61,296 nucleotides of DNA from CAZTLE01 sp964614415 (GCA_964614415.1 CAZTLE010000003.1:1-61296); one strand, 5' to 3'. Shown: positions 52,578-61,296, counted from the stretch's first letter. A program made the numbers and translations. The notes: generated by a model not told the origin, from the letters alone.

Positions 52578-53304
52578 ACTCCTTTAGGTTTAATTGATAG
52601 ATCCCGTTTTCCACGAGAGCGAGTGTATTGTCAAATTCATCCCGGTCCACAGGAATAAATCGAAGAAAATCTCCGGCTTTCACAATTGTGTGGGGTGTCT
52701 TTTCAGGAGTAAAAAAATGCAACGGACTCCTGCCTATAATATTCCATCCTCCCGGGGAGGCTTGGGTATATACACCTGTTTGCTGTCCTCCTATACCCAC
52801 GGCCCCCATTGCCACTCGTGGTCTGGGTGTTTCGAGTCTTGGAGTATGAAGACGCTCATCAAGACCTCCCAGATAGGGAAATCCGGGAAGGAAGCCTGTG
52901 AAGTATACTTTATAGACCGGTTGTGAATGCAGTGCGATCACAGTATCTTCTGAAATTCCATGAAAATCTGCCACCCGTCGTATATCCAATGCAAACTCTT
53001 CATCATAGCACACGGGTACTTCGACCAAAAACGATCCATCAGGCGATACTATCTCTTTGTGTCCTATCCATGTATCCAATATCCTGGAAAGCAATGGATC
53101 CCGCATAGACGGTGATGCGCAGTATATAGCAACCGAACTATACGCAGGCACGGTTTCAAGAATCTCTTCTGAAAACCGGTCTTCCACAAACCTGGCAAAT
53201 CTCAATACTTCCCGGTGTACATCCTCATCAATAACGGACTCCCAATTTGCCAGAAGCGCGCTGTCTCCAAAAGGTTTGATATCGGGAAACATTTTTACTT
53301 CCAT
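52567..53304 (-). CDS. pxpB: 5-oxoprolinase subunit B
   Basis: KipI/AHS1-type subunit. Family blocks are PFGDSALLANWE at the N-terminus, FLPGFPYLGGLDERLHTPR in the middle and GGQTGVYTQASPGGWNIIGRSP. The open frame extends 26 codons upstream, but those residues overlap pxpA. I place the start at the ATG giving MEVKMFPDIKPF (53304), with the Met four codons later as an alternative. It overlaps pxpC by 11 bases and pxpA by 10. Confidence 0.92.
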   Translation of the reverse strand: MEVKMFPDIKPFGDSALLANWESVIDEDVHREVLRFARFVEDRFSEEILETVPAYSSVAIYCASPSMRDPLLSRILDTWIGHKEIVSPDGSFLVEVPVCYDEEFALDIRRVADFHGISEDTVIALHSQPVYKVYFTGFLPGFPYLGGLDERLHTPRLETPRPRVAMGAVGIGGQQTGVYTQASPGGWNIIGRSPLHFFTPEKTPHTIVKAGDFLRFIPVDRDEFDNTLALVENGIYQLNLKEYVD

Positions 53305-54026
53305 GCGATTCCAAATTCGATCAAACGATCGTGAATGTACTTTAAAATAGCGACGGAATTCGGGTGATCTCCGTGAATGCAATAGGTGGATGCCGTTATG
53401 GCCCTGGTTACGCCCCCAATTGTGGTTACTTCCTGTCGGGACGCCATAGCCAGTAGCTGCTCCCAGGCCAGTTCGGGATCGTGAATAATAGCTCCTTCGG
53501 TTCCCCGCGCAACCAGGGAAAGGTCTTCATTATACGCTCTATCGATGAAGGCCTCAAAGACCAAAGGCATCAGGTTCTCAGCTTTCCCTGCAAGTATCGA
53601 ATTATAAGGAACGTACAGTTTCGGCCTTATCTTGGTGGCCACTATGGCCTCGACCACAGCATCTGCCGTCGGAGCATCCTTCGCAGCATAATTGTAGAGC
53701 GCGCCATGCAATTTGATGTGGTGTACGGGAGCGTCTTCCGTTTCACAAACGGCATAAAACTGAAGCAACTGATTGAAAACGGATTCGCTCAACTCGCTTT
53801 TGGTAAGGGTGAGTACTTTCCTCCCGAAATTATCTTTATCCGGAAATGCGGGATGCGCACCAATCTTAACATTGTGTTTTAACGCCAGGCGAACGGTGGT
53901 TCGCATACTCTCCTCATCTCCATAGTGCCCGCCACAAGCAATATTACAAGAGGAGATCAACGGCATAATCTCGGGGTCATTCCCCGTGCCCTCACCCAGA
54001 TCAGAATTGATATCGATCGTCATCAT
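53295..54026 (-). CDS. pxpA: 5-oxoprolinase subunit A (LamB/YcsF family)
   Basis: Opening motif DINSDLGEGTGNDPEIMPLISSCNIACGGHYGD is diagnostic of LamB/YcsF proteins; later KIGAHPAFPDKDNFGR, HHIKLHGALYN and CIHGDHPNSV are intact. Together with pxpB and pxpC it hydrolyses 5-oxoproline with ATP. Second gene of the operon; it overlaps the transporter gene by 4 bases and pxpB by 10, so all four genes are probably translationally coupled. Confidence 0.95.
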   Translation of the reverse strand: MMTIDINSDLGEGTGNDPEIMPLISSCNIACGGHYGDEESMRTTVRLALKHNVKIGAHPAFPDKDNFGRKVLTLTKSELSESVFNQLLQFYAVCETEDAPVHHIKLHGALYNYAAKDAPTADAVVEAIVATKIRPKLYVPYNSILAGKAENLMPLVFEAFIDRAYNEDLSLVARGTEGAIIHDPELAWEQLLAMASRQEVTTIGGVTRAITASTYCIHGDHPNSVAILKYIHDRLIEFGIAWK

Positions 54027-55252
54027 AGCCAGTCGATATTAAACACCTTGAACAAGGCCCTGGCGCCAAGAAGTATGGCAGCTCCCAGGATAAGTAATCC
54101 GATAATATTCTGGAACAGGGTGTTCTTATAATCACCCAGAATGGCCCTGCGATTCACAATCCAAAGCAGGAAGGCCGCAATCACAGGCAACAGAATACCA
54201 TTAGCTACCTGCGCAAATTTTATGATCTCGATGGGCTTAACCCCGGTCGAAGAGACGATCACCCCTAATACCAAAATAAGTATCCATATTCCGCGAAACT
54301 TAGCTGATTTGAGTCCCGTATCCCAACCAAAGCAACCTTTGGCCACATAAGCAGCCGCCAAAGGAGCCGTAATGGCCGACGTAATTCCGGCCGCAAACAG
54401 TCCAATGCTTAGGAAATACTTCGAAACGCCTCCGTACAGAGGTTCCAGGCCTTTGGCAAGGTCAGCAGCATTGTTTATCTCAGAAGACTGAATGGCCGCA
54501 CCGCAGACAATAATCGCCATGGATACAAGGCCTCCAAGGATAATGGAAAAATAAGTGTCTTTGCGTGCCTCCCGAAGCTCATCCACTCCGGACCATTTCT
54601 CTTTGACCAACGAGGCATGCAGGAACAAGTTATAGGGCACTACAGTAGTTCCTACCAGGGCCACTATGGTTAGCCACCCCTCCTCGGGAATCCTGGGAAC
54701 GAATATTCCTTTGAGAACTTCCATGATGTTCGGGGAGGTAACTATAGCAGTAAGCACAAAGGACACACTCATCAAGATAACCATAAAGATCAGAATGCGT
54801 TCCATCACCTTGTAGTTTCCAATATAGAGTATGCCAAAGGCAATAACGCCTATGGCAAGGCTGAGGGTTTCCACAGGTACGCCAAGGACAGTGACCACCG
54901 AATTCGGAATAATGCTCTTTAACCCTAAAACCCCACCGCTAATATTTCCGCCTTCGTAAGCCGCATTTCCAACCAATATCGCAGCGACGATCAGTACCAT
55001 CGCAGCTATTTTGAATGCGGGCGATCGGATGGCGTCCTTAACAGTCTCAGCCAGTCCTTTACCGTAGACCAATCCTACCCGTGCTGCCATTTCCTGCAAC
55101 ACGATGGTGGCTACGATGGACAACAGCATGGCCCATAAAAGGGTAAATCCGTAGGTTACTCCCGCCAGGGTACAAACTGTGACCGTACCAGGGCCTATGA
55201 AGGCTGCCGCGACCAGCGTTCCCGGTCCTATCTTCGGAAAGAATCGTTTCAT
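54023..55252 (-). CDS. Nramp-family transporter with non-canonical metal site
   Basis: A 409-residue, about 11-helix Nramp-fold protein at the head of the pxp operon. The usual TM1 metal-binding DPGN is replaced by GPGTVT (IGPGTVTVCTLAG), and the TM6 MPHN motif by VPYN (VVPYNLFLHASLVK). Both metal-coordinating elements therefore differ from Mn/Fe transporters. The substrate may be another ion (as in Nramp-related Mg2+ transporters) or a non-metal. Linked Nramp-like and pxp genes recur in several bacteria, suggesting a joint role. It begins with a clean ATG (MKRFFPKIGPG). Confidence 0.85.
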   Translation of the reverse strand: MKRFFPKIGPGTLVAAAFIGPGTVTVCTLAGVTYGFTLLWAMLLSIVATIVLQEMAARVGLVYGKGLAETVKDAIRSPAFKIAAMVLIVAAILVGNAAYEGGNISGGVLGLKSIIPNSVVTVLGVPVETLSLAIGVIAFGILYIGNYKVMERILIFMVILMSVSFVLTAIVTSPNIMEVLKGIFVPRIPEEGWLTIVALVGTTVVPYNLFLHASLVKEKWSGVDELREARKDTYFSIILGGLVSMAIIVCGAAIQSSEINNAADLAKGLEPLYGGVSKYFLSIGLFAAGITSAITAPLAAAYVAKGCFGWDTGLKSAKFRGIWILILVLGVIVSSTGVKPIEIIKFAQVANGILLPVIAAFLLWIVNRRAILGDYKNTLFQNIIGLLILGAAILLGARALFKVFNIDWL

Positions 55253-55281
55253 ACTTATGTGTTGAATCGATTAAAGATAGG

Positions 55282-55316
55282 AATAAAACAAAAAGGGATG
55301 CCAACGTGGGCACCCC
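55282..55316 (-). terminator. Intrinsic terminator after the M16 protease gene
   Basis: On the minus strand, GGGGTGCC (55316-55309), loop CACGTT, GGCATCCC (55302-55295) followed by TTTTTGTTTT. Eight pairs with one G-T wobble. A TTG in its loop and TATCTTTA further on could also form the promoter of the downstream transporter/pxp operon (22-base spacing, one mismatch), so the two signals may overlap. Confidence 0.75.
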
Positions 55317-55344
55317 TCTTCGAATATAAAAAATCACTTAAAAA

Positions 55345-58212
55345 TTACTGTTTCACTTCTTCGAGTTTCACTTCTTCTCCTTCGCGATCCACCAGCAAAA
55401 CCTCATCAAATCCCATTTCCTTGAATTGAGTGAACTGGGTAGTGGCATCCCCTACTACGAGATATGCCATAATTGACTCATCCAGGTATTTGTTGGCCAA
55501 CTCTTTGTGTTGCTCCAGAGTCATGTTGCGGATCACAGCCTCTTCATCCTCGATATAATTAGGATTCAAACCGTAAGCACTCATTTCCTGAAGCATTCCC
55601 ATTAGTGAGAATTGTGTTTCGAAACGGCGCGCGTTGGACTTGATCAGCGCATTTTTGGTAAACTCAAGATCCTCGGGTGTAATGCCCTCTTTGTATTTGG
55701 TGATCTCATCTCTGAAGATCTCCACGGACTCCCCGGTTGTATTGGTACGCACACTCGAAGAAGCCGTGAACGTTCCGGGTATCTTAGTACCACTAAACCG
55801 CGTACGGGCTCCATAGGTATATCCTTTTTCCTCACGAAGGATCAGGTTCACATTTCCTGAGAAAGAACCACCTAATTTGTAGTTCATTACTTCCACAGGA
55901 TAGAAATCCTCATGCGTTCTTGGAATTCCGATGTATCCGATATTGATCACGGATTGCTTTGCATTCGGAATATCTACAAAATACAACGAAGACTTGTCGC
56001 GATTGTTAGCGATTGGAAACTCAGGAATGGTAACGTCCTTGGCAGCCCAGTTGTTTCCAAGGTTTTCAAGGTTAGCTAATGCATTTTCCTGATTGATCTT
56101 TCCAACAACGTGGAAACGGCTCACAGAAGGTGAAAAGTTCTTCTCATAGAATGCCTTAAGATCATCGATCGTAAGAGCCGCTACGGATTCTTCCGTTCCC
56201 GTTGTCGGATAGCTAAAGATATGATCCTTTCCGTACAGAAGTTTGCTATACACTCTACCTGCCACGGCATTAGGATTAGCAGCAGATCGCTGGATCTGGT
56301 TGATCGTAGCCGTTTTGATGCGATCAAATTCTTCTTCGTCCCATCTCGGCTCCAACAGGATCTCTTCAACCAGAGCCATGGTTTTATCGAAGTTACGTAC
56401 CAAAGTGTTTCCTTGAATCACAATAGATTCACGTGTAGTGTACATATTGATGCTGGCTCCCAACATTTCGATCTCCTCTTCAAGCTCTTCCGGAGTCTTA
56501 TTAACGGTACCCTCCATCATGATATCGGTCATCAAGTTGGCCACACCGTTCTTTTCCATGTCGTCCAACAAGTGACCTCCTTCGATCACAAGACTGAAAT
56601 TAACAGTCGGGATCTCATTCTGCTCAATACCGTATACTTTCATTCCATTGGCCAGCTCAGCATTCCAGCTGGAAGGAATATTTAGTTGTGGCGAAGGTCC
56701 TTGTGCAGGCTCGGAAGCGCGGTCGATCTTGGAAGGTGTCTTGGCAATTTCCTCATTAGAATCGATCACTGTTTTTTCAACGTTCTCCTTGATCTCCTCT
56801 TCTACTACCGGTGCAACCGAAGAATTTTCGGCGATAAGTTCCATCTGACCTTTAGGTACAAAGCTGGTAACTACATAAGGCTTATCCTTAATGTAGGCTT
56901 CATAGACACGCATAATGTCTTCCTTGGTCACTTTCTTAATATTTTCTATATCCTTTTCAATGAATCCGGGATCTCCGGCGAATACATTGTACTGGGCCAG
57001 GGTAAACGACTTCCCAAGCACACTGCTAATCCCGTTATAGAATTGTGTTTCGAGTCCCGCTTTAATACGCTCCACATCCCTGTCGGTAATGCCTTCTTCC
57101 TCAAAAAGATCAAACGATTCGAAGATCGCCTGCTCAACATCGTTCAGGTTCTTTCCGTCATTTGCTGTAATAATGATGTGGAACTCTCCCGCCAACTCCT
57201 GGGAGTTGTTATATGCGGTAGTTCTAGATGTAAGATCCTTCTCTTTTACGAGCACTTTATACATAGGCGCTTTCTTTCCACTAGACAGGATCTGCGCCAG
57301 GAAGTCAAGTGCATACGCATCATCTGTGTACTGTTCCAACGTTGGCCAAACCATGTTCAACTGGGGAGCCGTTGCAAAGTTATCTTCGTGATATAGTCTT
57401 TTTGTTTCTGAAATAGTCACAGGCATTGGCTCCATAGGTTCTACTTCCTGACGGCGTTGGATCTCTCCAAAGTATTTTTCTACGAGCGCTTTGGCATCTT
57501 CAGTCTCAAAATCACCGGCAATTACCAACGTCGCATTGTTAGGTCCGTAGAATCTGTCATAGAATTCTTTAACATCGTCTACCGTAGCATTTTGAAGGTC
57601 TACCAATTCACCGATCACCTGCCAGTTATACGGATGGCCTTCAGGATAGATATTCTTGTCCAGTACCCAATTGGTGTGTCCGTACGGGCGGTTGTCTACA
57701 CGCTGACGCTTTTCGTTCTGAACTACTTCTTGCTGATTGTAGAAAGCCGATTCGGTTACGGTGTTAATGAAATAACCCATACGGTCACTTTCCAGCCAAA
57801 GGACCATTTCCATGGCATTCTTCGGTACTACCTCGTAGTAAATGGTACCGTCTTTCCAGGTTCCTCCGTTCAAGGTACCACCGGCATCCTGGATCTTCTT
57901 AAAGAATTGGTCCTGAGCTACGTTTTCAGATTCCTGAAATAACATGTGCTCAAAGAGGTGAGCAAATCCGGTTCTTCCGGTTTTCTCACGATTGGATCCA
58001 ACGCCGTATTGAATAGCGACGGAAACGATCGGATCACTTTTGTCCTGATGTAGTACCACATCCAGTCCATTTTCAAGCTCGTACTTCTCAAAATCGATAG
58101 AGAGCTTGGCACTTTCTTCACTCTGACCGCCTTCTTTCTTGCAGGAAACCATTGTGAAGGAAGCGGCAATCATAGCAATTAGTGAAATTTTTAGGGATTT
58201 TTTGGAAATCAT
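55345..58212 (-). CDS. M16 family zinc metallopeptidase, lipoprotein
   Basis: A 955-residue pitrilysin-type protease. N-terminal lipoprotein signal with lipobox MVSC (Cys 24), so it is anchored in a membrane facing the periplasm or surface. The first M16 half has the inverted zinc motif HLFEH (85-89) and the downstream Glu (in QQEVVQNEKR). The second half (from about residue 520) lacks HxxEH, as usual for the inactive partner domain. An acidic linker (VEEEIKENVEKT) joins the halves. It forms the clam-shell that degrades peptides. It ends at a clear terminator. Confidence 0.93.
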   Translation of the reverse strand: MISKKSLKISLIAMIAASFTMVSCKKEGGQSEESAKLSIDFEKYELENGLDVVLHQDKSDPIVSVAIQYGVGSNREKTGRTGFAHLFEHMLFQESENVAQDQFFKKIQDAGGTLNGGTWKDGTIYYEVVPKNAMEMVLWLESDRMGYFINTVTESAFYNQQEVVQNEKRQRVDNRPYGHTNWVLDKNIYPEGHPYNWQVIGELVDLQNATVDDVKEFYDRFYGPNNATLVIAGDFETEDAKALVEKYFGEIQRRQEVEPMEPMPVTISETKRLYHEDNFATAPQLNMVWPTLEQYTDDAYALDFLAQILSSGKKAPMYKVLVKEKDLTSRTTAYNNSQELAGEFHIIITANDGKNLNDVEQAIFESFDLFEEEGITDRDVERIKAGLETQFYNGISSVLGKSFTLAQYNVFAGDPGFIEKDIENIKKVTKEDIMRVYEAYIKDKPYVVTSFVPKGQMELIAENSSVAPVVEEEIKENVEKTVIDSNEEIAKTPSKIDRASEPAQGPSPQLNIPSSWNAELANGMKVYGIEQNEIPTVNFSLVIEGGHLLDDMEKNGVANLMTDIMMEGTVNKTPEELEEEIEMLGASINMYTTRESIVIQGNTLVRNFDKTMALVEEILLEPRWDEEEFDRIKTATINQIQRSAANPNAVAGRVYSKLLYGKDHIFSYPTTGTEESVAALTIDDLKAFYEKNFSPSVSRFHVVGKINQENALANLENLGNNWAAKDVTIPEFPIANNRDKSSLYFVDIPNAKQSVINIGYIGIPRTHEDFYPVEVMNYKLGGSFSGNVNLILREEKGYTYGARTRFSGTKIPGTFTASSSVRTNTTGESVEIFRDEITKYKEGITPEDLEFTKNALIKSNARRFETQFSLMGMLQEMSAYGLNPNYIEDEEAVIRNMTLEQHKELANKYLDESIMAYLVVGDATTQFTQFKEMGFDEVLLVDREGEEVKLEEVKQ

Positions 58213-58297
58213 TTTCTGGTCATTTTTTAAGAGATTTTAAAGATACAATAGCCCCTATGCCCGATGCCTTAAAAATTTGTTAAATCAAGAATTTACA

Positions 58298-58355
58298 GGG
58301 CATTCCGTCGGTTGGGGTCTTTAAAAACAAGATGTGCCCTTTAACCCCAATGCCC
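58298..58355. other. Bulged inverted repeat between M16 and cytochrome-like genes
   Basis: GGGCAT (58298-58303) and TTGGGGT (58312-58318) pair with ACCCCAA (58344-58350) and ATGCCC (58350-58355), giving a 12-13 bp stem with a bulge of about 8 bases on the 5' side and a 25-base loop. No T-tract follows. It lies in the 265-base divergent gap. Downstream, TAACTTTG (58409-58416) matches a -7 element but I see no TTG at the right distance. The rest of the gap shows nothing clear. Confidence 0.4.
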
Positions 58356-58477
58356 CTATTCGTGAAATCTAAGTATTTCCACGTATTTCGAATATTGATA
58401 TAACTGTTTAACTTTGAGGATACTAAGAAGGTAATTTTTAGTAACACTCCCCGCTAATACTAACCAAAACCAAACCT

Positions 58478-59914
58478 ATGAAAACCCTTATTCAGTCCTC
58501 ACTCAAAGTGATAGGCATTGCCTTGATCGGTATCCTTGCTTTTGCAGCCTGCGAAGAAAAAGAAGAAAAGAACGATGATCTGGCGTACGATGACGTCCTG
58601 GTGGAAGCCGCCTGTAATTGTGAATCCGATTGGTTCCCACACACGCAAACCCCAGCTCCAGAAGAAGGTAAAGGGAGTCCGTTTGACACCACAAGTACAA
58701 CGAACTGTATGTTCCAGCAATGGGCCTGGCAAAAATTCCTATGGTTAACCAAACCCCAGGCCGATGGAAACCCTCTATTCCTGGACTCGCTAACACAAGT
58801 GACCAGCAACATGGACACCATCACCGAACAACCGGGTGCCACTATTGTTTTAACGGATATCCATCAAGCCGGGTTTGACGCCGTCCTTGCCAGCAATCCC
58901 TCTTTCAATGCCAGCCACAACGTTTCAGACACCGTCTATTACTCGATTCACGTCAACCCGACCCTGCAAAATGCGGCGGCCCAATTCAGAAACGAACTGA
59001 ACAACGGCACGCTCCCCATAAAGAATACGGAGACCTTCCCTATTGGTTCCCTGGAAGTGAAAATGGCATGGGTAGCCACTACCTCCATCCCATCGGCCGA
59101 CGTAAGCAATTATTTCACGACTACTGCGGCATTTCAGGAGTCTGACGGATCATATAACAATGTGGAAGTAGCCCTATTGGGTGTTCACGTGGTAGGCGTG
59201 GTGATCAACCATCCCGAATTCATCTGGGCCACCTTTGCCCATAGCGATATGGCTCCTGTATTTGATTGGAATTCGGAGACGGCCAGCTCTTCGTCGCAAA
59301 CCTTGCTTTTTGCAACGGCAACGACTTCCAGCCTAAACGGTATCAAATACTCAGGTGGCAAGCCGGTAACAGCCGATCAGGCCTTCGAATTGTTTGAATA
59401 CGGCGTTCCCAGAAGCAAAGGAAATGACTTCATCAAGACCAGTCAAAGTGAACCTGAGAACTTCAATAACATTGACAATCTCAATAACTGTGTCGCATCC
59501 AATCTTACCGATGTTTGGACGAATTATTTCTACGATGGCGCTATCTGGATCAATACGGATGGGCTTACACCAACCCAACAGGCGGATACGCTGGTAGCCT
59601 TAGCCGGAAACCTGCACGATGTTACACCCGGTAGTATTGTAAGAGGTTCCACCAACAACGCAAACCTTACCATGGAAACCTTTATTCAGACACTGCAAAG
59701 CGATCCCAACAAAATTGATGCAAGTAACCTGTTCAACTGTTTTAACTGCCACAGTGCGAAAAAAGGAAGCAGCAACGATACCATTTCACCCTTGTACCTG
59801 AGTCATATTTTTGAGGGCTATTGGTTATTGGGTGAAGGCAAGACACCGGAAGAGATCAACGAGCTGAAATTGTCCCGATTCCTGGAACGAATGGAAGCTT
59901 CGAACAAAGAATAG
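58478..59914 (+). CDS. Lipoprotein with a single CxxCH heme motif
   Basis: A 478-residue protein with a lipoprotein signal (lipobox FAAC). The mature part is rich in Thr/Asn. One heme-binding CFNCH motif lies near residue 425 (LFNCFNCHSAKKG). Two further Cys groups occur early (ACNCESDW; TTNCMFQQWAWQKFLW). The aromatic WAWQKFLWL segment looks conserved. The heme-type motif fits a c-type cytochrome domain exported to the periplasm or surface; I know no specific enzyme for the rest. A strong terminator follows, so it is probably monocistronic. Confidence 0.7.
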   Translation: MKTLIQSSLKVIGIALIGILAFAACEEKEEKNDDLAYDDVLVEAACNCESDWFPHTQTPAPEEGKGSPFDTTSTTNCMFQQWAWQKFLWLTKPQADGNPLFLDSLTQVTSNMDTITEQPGATIVLTDIHQAGFDAVLASNPSFNASHNVSDTVYYSIHVNPTLQNAAAQFRNELNNGTLPIKNTETFPIGSLEVKMAWVATTSIPSADVSNYFTTTAAFQESDGSYNNVEVALLGVHVVGVVINHPEFIWATFAHSDMAPVFDWNSETASSSSQTLLFATATTSSLNGIKYSGGKPVTADQAFELFEYGVPRSKGNDFIKTSQSEPENFNNIDNLNNCVASNLTDVWTNYFYDGAIWINTDGLTPTQQADTLVALAGNLHDVTPGSIVRGSTNNANLTMETFIQTLQSDPNKIDASNLFNCFNCHSAKKGSSNDTISPLYLSHIFEGYWLLGEGKTPEEINELKLSRFLERMEASNKE

Positions 59915-59937
59915 TATCGCAGAGTTAGTCAACCCTT

Positions 59938-59975
59938 GAAAAGGAGGCCGAAGTATTTTCAGCCTCCTTTTCTTA
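59938..59975 (+). terminator. Intrinsic terminator after the cytochrome-like gene
   Basis: Perfect 11-bp stem: GAAAAGGAGGC (59938-59948) with GCCTCCTTTTC (59962-59972), 13-base loop, T-rich 3' side. The following 130 bases up to the M15 gene hold a weak TTG-N20-TACCTTGA (60044-60074) that departs from the -7 consensus. Confidence 0.85.
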
Positions 59976-60109
59976 TTCAGAGTTATTTGACTCTTCGAGG
60001 TCAGGGATTTTACCTGTTTTTGTATGAAGTCAGGGTCTCAATGTTGCGTTCGGGGTAAAATATGTGTACCTTGAGAAAGTAATCGCTCCCCCGTTAAATC
60101 ACTTTTCTT

Positions 60110-61192
60110 ATGGAATGTTCGCATGTAATGGAAGCTGCCTTAAAGGCGGGTACTATTGATCAAAAACTATTTAAAGGGTCCCGTAACAAAGAGCTGGTGA
60201 CCGATCTCCAGCGCGTCCTTTTCGAGCTGGGATTCAGAAAGGAATTAAAATGGGATAGTTATAATGCCGATGGTGATTACGGCAAGGCAACGTCGGCTGC
60301 AGTGGCAGCTTTCGGAGCGAAAAACGGAATTGCTACAGACGGGACCAAAGTCACCGTCGAATTGGCCAAGAGCATGCTGCAGCGTCATGACTTTCTTCCC
60401 GGGATGTACATTTTATGGGATATTCATAAATCCGATCTTCGATCCAAGCTTCGGTTCTCAAAAGGGACTCCTATGAGCATTACCTCAGTACAGATTTTCC
60501 TCAATGAAATGGGATATGGACGGCAGTTGAACTTTGCGCGTTTTGGCGCCGATGGTCTTTACGGCAGCAGCACTCGTAGCGCAATCATAGCTTATGCCAA
60601 GGACCACGGTCTGGAAGATTCGGACGGCGACCTGGTAACCCGGGCCCTTGCAAACTTCATGATAGAGGACATCAATGTATTCTACGGAAAACACTGGAGC
60701 GATCAGGCGGCAAATAACTTACCCGGAGGGAATTCTCCACTGGTACTCTACCAGGGCTCACGTTTCCGCGGTAAGCCATGCAGGGCCGATGTACTGTTCG
60801 TTCCCATGCTTGACAAGGTAAATGATTATGCCGAACAGTCCGGTGTTTTTATTCATGTTACGAGTTCTTTTAGAACCACCACCAATGTGCAGGGAGCTAT
60901 TGTAAAACCTGCGACTTTTTCCAATCATCTTGCCGGACACGGAATCGATATGAACCTCGTTTTTGGAAACGGCGAATGGGCAAATTCCAAAGTGCTTCGG
61001 AAATATCCGAATGTGCCCGAGCCGGTTCGTAAATTCCTGAAATCCATCATCGACGATCCCGATCTTCGCTGGGGAGGTACTTTCAATACCAGTGATCCCG
61101 TGCATATCGATGATGCATTGAACAAAAAGAACCGTCCGCTTTGGGAAGAGCGGTACGAAGCTATGCAGCGTGCCGTGCAGTTAGGCCAATAG
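60110..61192 (+). CDS. M15-type peptidase with two peptidoglycan-binding domains
   Basis: A 360-residue protein with no signal peptide. Two peptidoglycan_binding_1-like domains lie at about 15-90 (KELVTDLQRVLFELGF, DYGKATSAAVAAF) and 115-200 (SVQIFLNEMGYGR, LYGSSTRSAIIAYA). A D,D/L,D-carboxypeptidase-like M15 domain follows (about 210-350) with the zinc pattern in NHLAGHGIDMNL (H-x6-D type) and DPVHID. It would cleave peptide bonds in cell-wall stem peptides. Lacking an export signal it resembles an endolysin that needs membrane passage to act. Confidence 0.85.
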   Translation: MECSHVMEAALKAGTIDQKLFKGSRNKELVTDLQRVLFELGFRKELKWDSYNADGDYGKATSAAVAAFGAKNGIATDGTKVTVELAKSMLQRHDFLPGMYILWDIHKSDLRSKLRFSKGTPMSITSVQIFLNEMGYGRQLNFARFGADGLYGSSTRSAIIAYAKDHGLEDSDGDLVTRALANFMIEDINVFYGKHWSDQAANNLPGGNSPLVLYQGSRFRGKPCRADVLFVPMLDKVNDYAEQSGVFIHVTSSFRTTTNVQGAIVKPATFSNHLAGHGIDMNLVFGNGEWANSKVLRKYPNVPEPVRKFLKSIIDDPDLRWGGTFNTSDPVHIDDALNKKNRPLWEERYEAMQRAVQLGQ

Positions 61193-61194
61193 TT

Positions 61195-61296
61195 TTACCT
61201 CTTAACAAACCTGAAGTTCTTTATTCCTGCATCCGTATGGACTCGCAGCAAATAGGTTGCGGTCTGCAGATCAGCTACGGAAACAGACAGGTCTTC
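61195..61296 (-). CDS. C-terminus of a T9SS-secreted protein (type A sorting domain), truncated by window edge
   Basis: A minus-strand frame enters at 61296 and ends with TAA at 61195-61197. It encodes VSVADLQTATYLLRVHT, then DAGIKNFRFVKR, the standard end of a type A T9SS sorting domain (LxxGxYxxxxxxxGxxxxxKFVKR). It shows the organism has a type IX secretion system. The gene body lies outside the window. It converges on the M15 gene with a 2-base gap. Confidence 0.82.
   Translation of the reverse strand, partial: EDLSVSVADLQTATYLLRVHTDAGIKNFRFVKR

Noticed and set aside
58409..58416. TAACTTTG as a promoter of the cytochrome-like gene
   Set aside because: The -7 match is good but the nearest TTG is only 11 bases upstream, outside the 17-23 base spacing.

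Overview
The window looks like a chromosomal segment from a marine-type flavobacterium (Bacteroidota, probably Flavobacteriaceae). The evidence: a C-terminal type IX secretion (T9SS) sorting tail at the right edge, Bacteroidota-style promoters (TTG-N19-23-TAnnTTTG), lipobox lipoproteins, sterol-desaturase-like and sphingoid-base-synthase-like genes, and little recognisable Shine-Dalgarno sequence. I see no tRNA, rRNA, insertion sequence, integrase or CRISPR array. No gap between genes exceeds 300 bases; the two longest (15760-16012 and 58213-58477) are described as features.

Layout. (1) 1-11103: a lipid-modification island. A truncated P450 comes first. Two paralogous, inverted GT-A-like glycosyltransferases then flank a mostly co-directional run: membrane fatty-acid hydroxylase, alpha-oxoamine synthase (sphingolipid or sulfonolipid type), DUF4105/Lnb-like acyltransferase, TMEM164/YwaF-like membrane protein, acyl desaturase, DUF3089 hydrolase and MsbA-like ABC exporter. 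(2) 11141-13290: housekeeping genes (NTF2-like secreted protein, panB, RluA-type pseudouridine synthase). (3) 13277-15759: a minus-strand operon of unknown protein, 7-TM-like protein, HisKA_3 kinase and NarL-type regulator, divergent from the next locus. (4) 16013-51735: one long plus-strand locus for an extracellular contractile injection system (eCIS; PVC/Afp/AlgoCIS type). Structural genes come first: cap/terminator DUF4255, sheath, two tubes, DUF5908, LysM hub, VgrG spike, PAAR tip, gp25, two large wedges, a PKD-containing giant and the tape measure. Next are a nucleotidyltransferase-like/glycosyltransferase-like pair, three DUF4157 cargo proteins interleaved with a SUKH-like immunity gene, a lipoprotein and small ORFs, a membrane-embedded patatin phospholipase, and the AAA+ ATPase. 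(5) 51732-55252, minus strand: Nramp-like transporter plus pxpABC (5-oxoprolinase), an operon of overlapping genes. (6) 55345-61296: M16 lipoprotein protease, cytochrome-c-like lipoprotein, an M15 peptidase with peptidoglycan-binding domains, and the end of a T9SS-secreted protein.

How it works together. The eCIS is the exceptional part. A single sheath, a main tube and a tube initiator would assemble on a gp25/gp6-like baseplate with a VgrG-PAAR tip; the tape measure sets the length and the DUF4255 protein terminates the tube. The three cargos share a modular N-terminus (conserved 28-residue block, KPLA block, CDAC in two of them, Glu-rich repeats in two of them, then DUF4157), which is the natural candidate for a loading signal. 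Their C-termini differ: an odd HExxxH segment plus OmpA domain; a helical, pore-like body with a nuclease-like end; and a GH-E HNH nuclease. A SUKH-like gene directly after cargo 2, and a possible immunity stub after cargo 3, suggest that at least some payloads are toxic to bacteria themselves. The embedded patatin and the nucleotidyltransferase/glycosyltransferase pair are the least explained parts of the locus.
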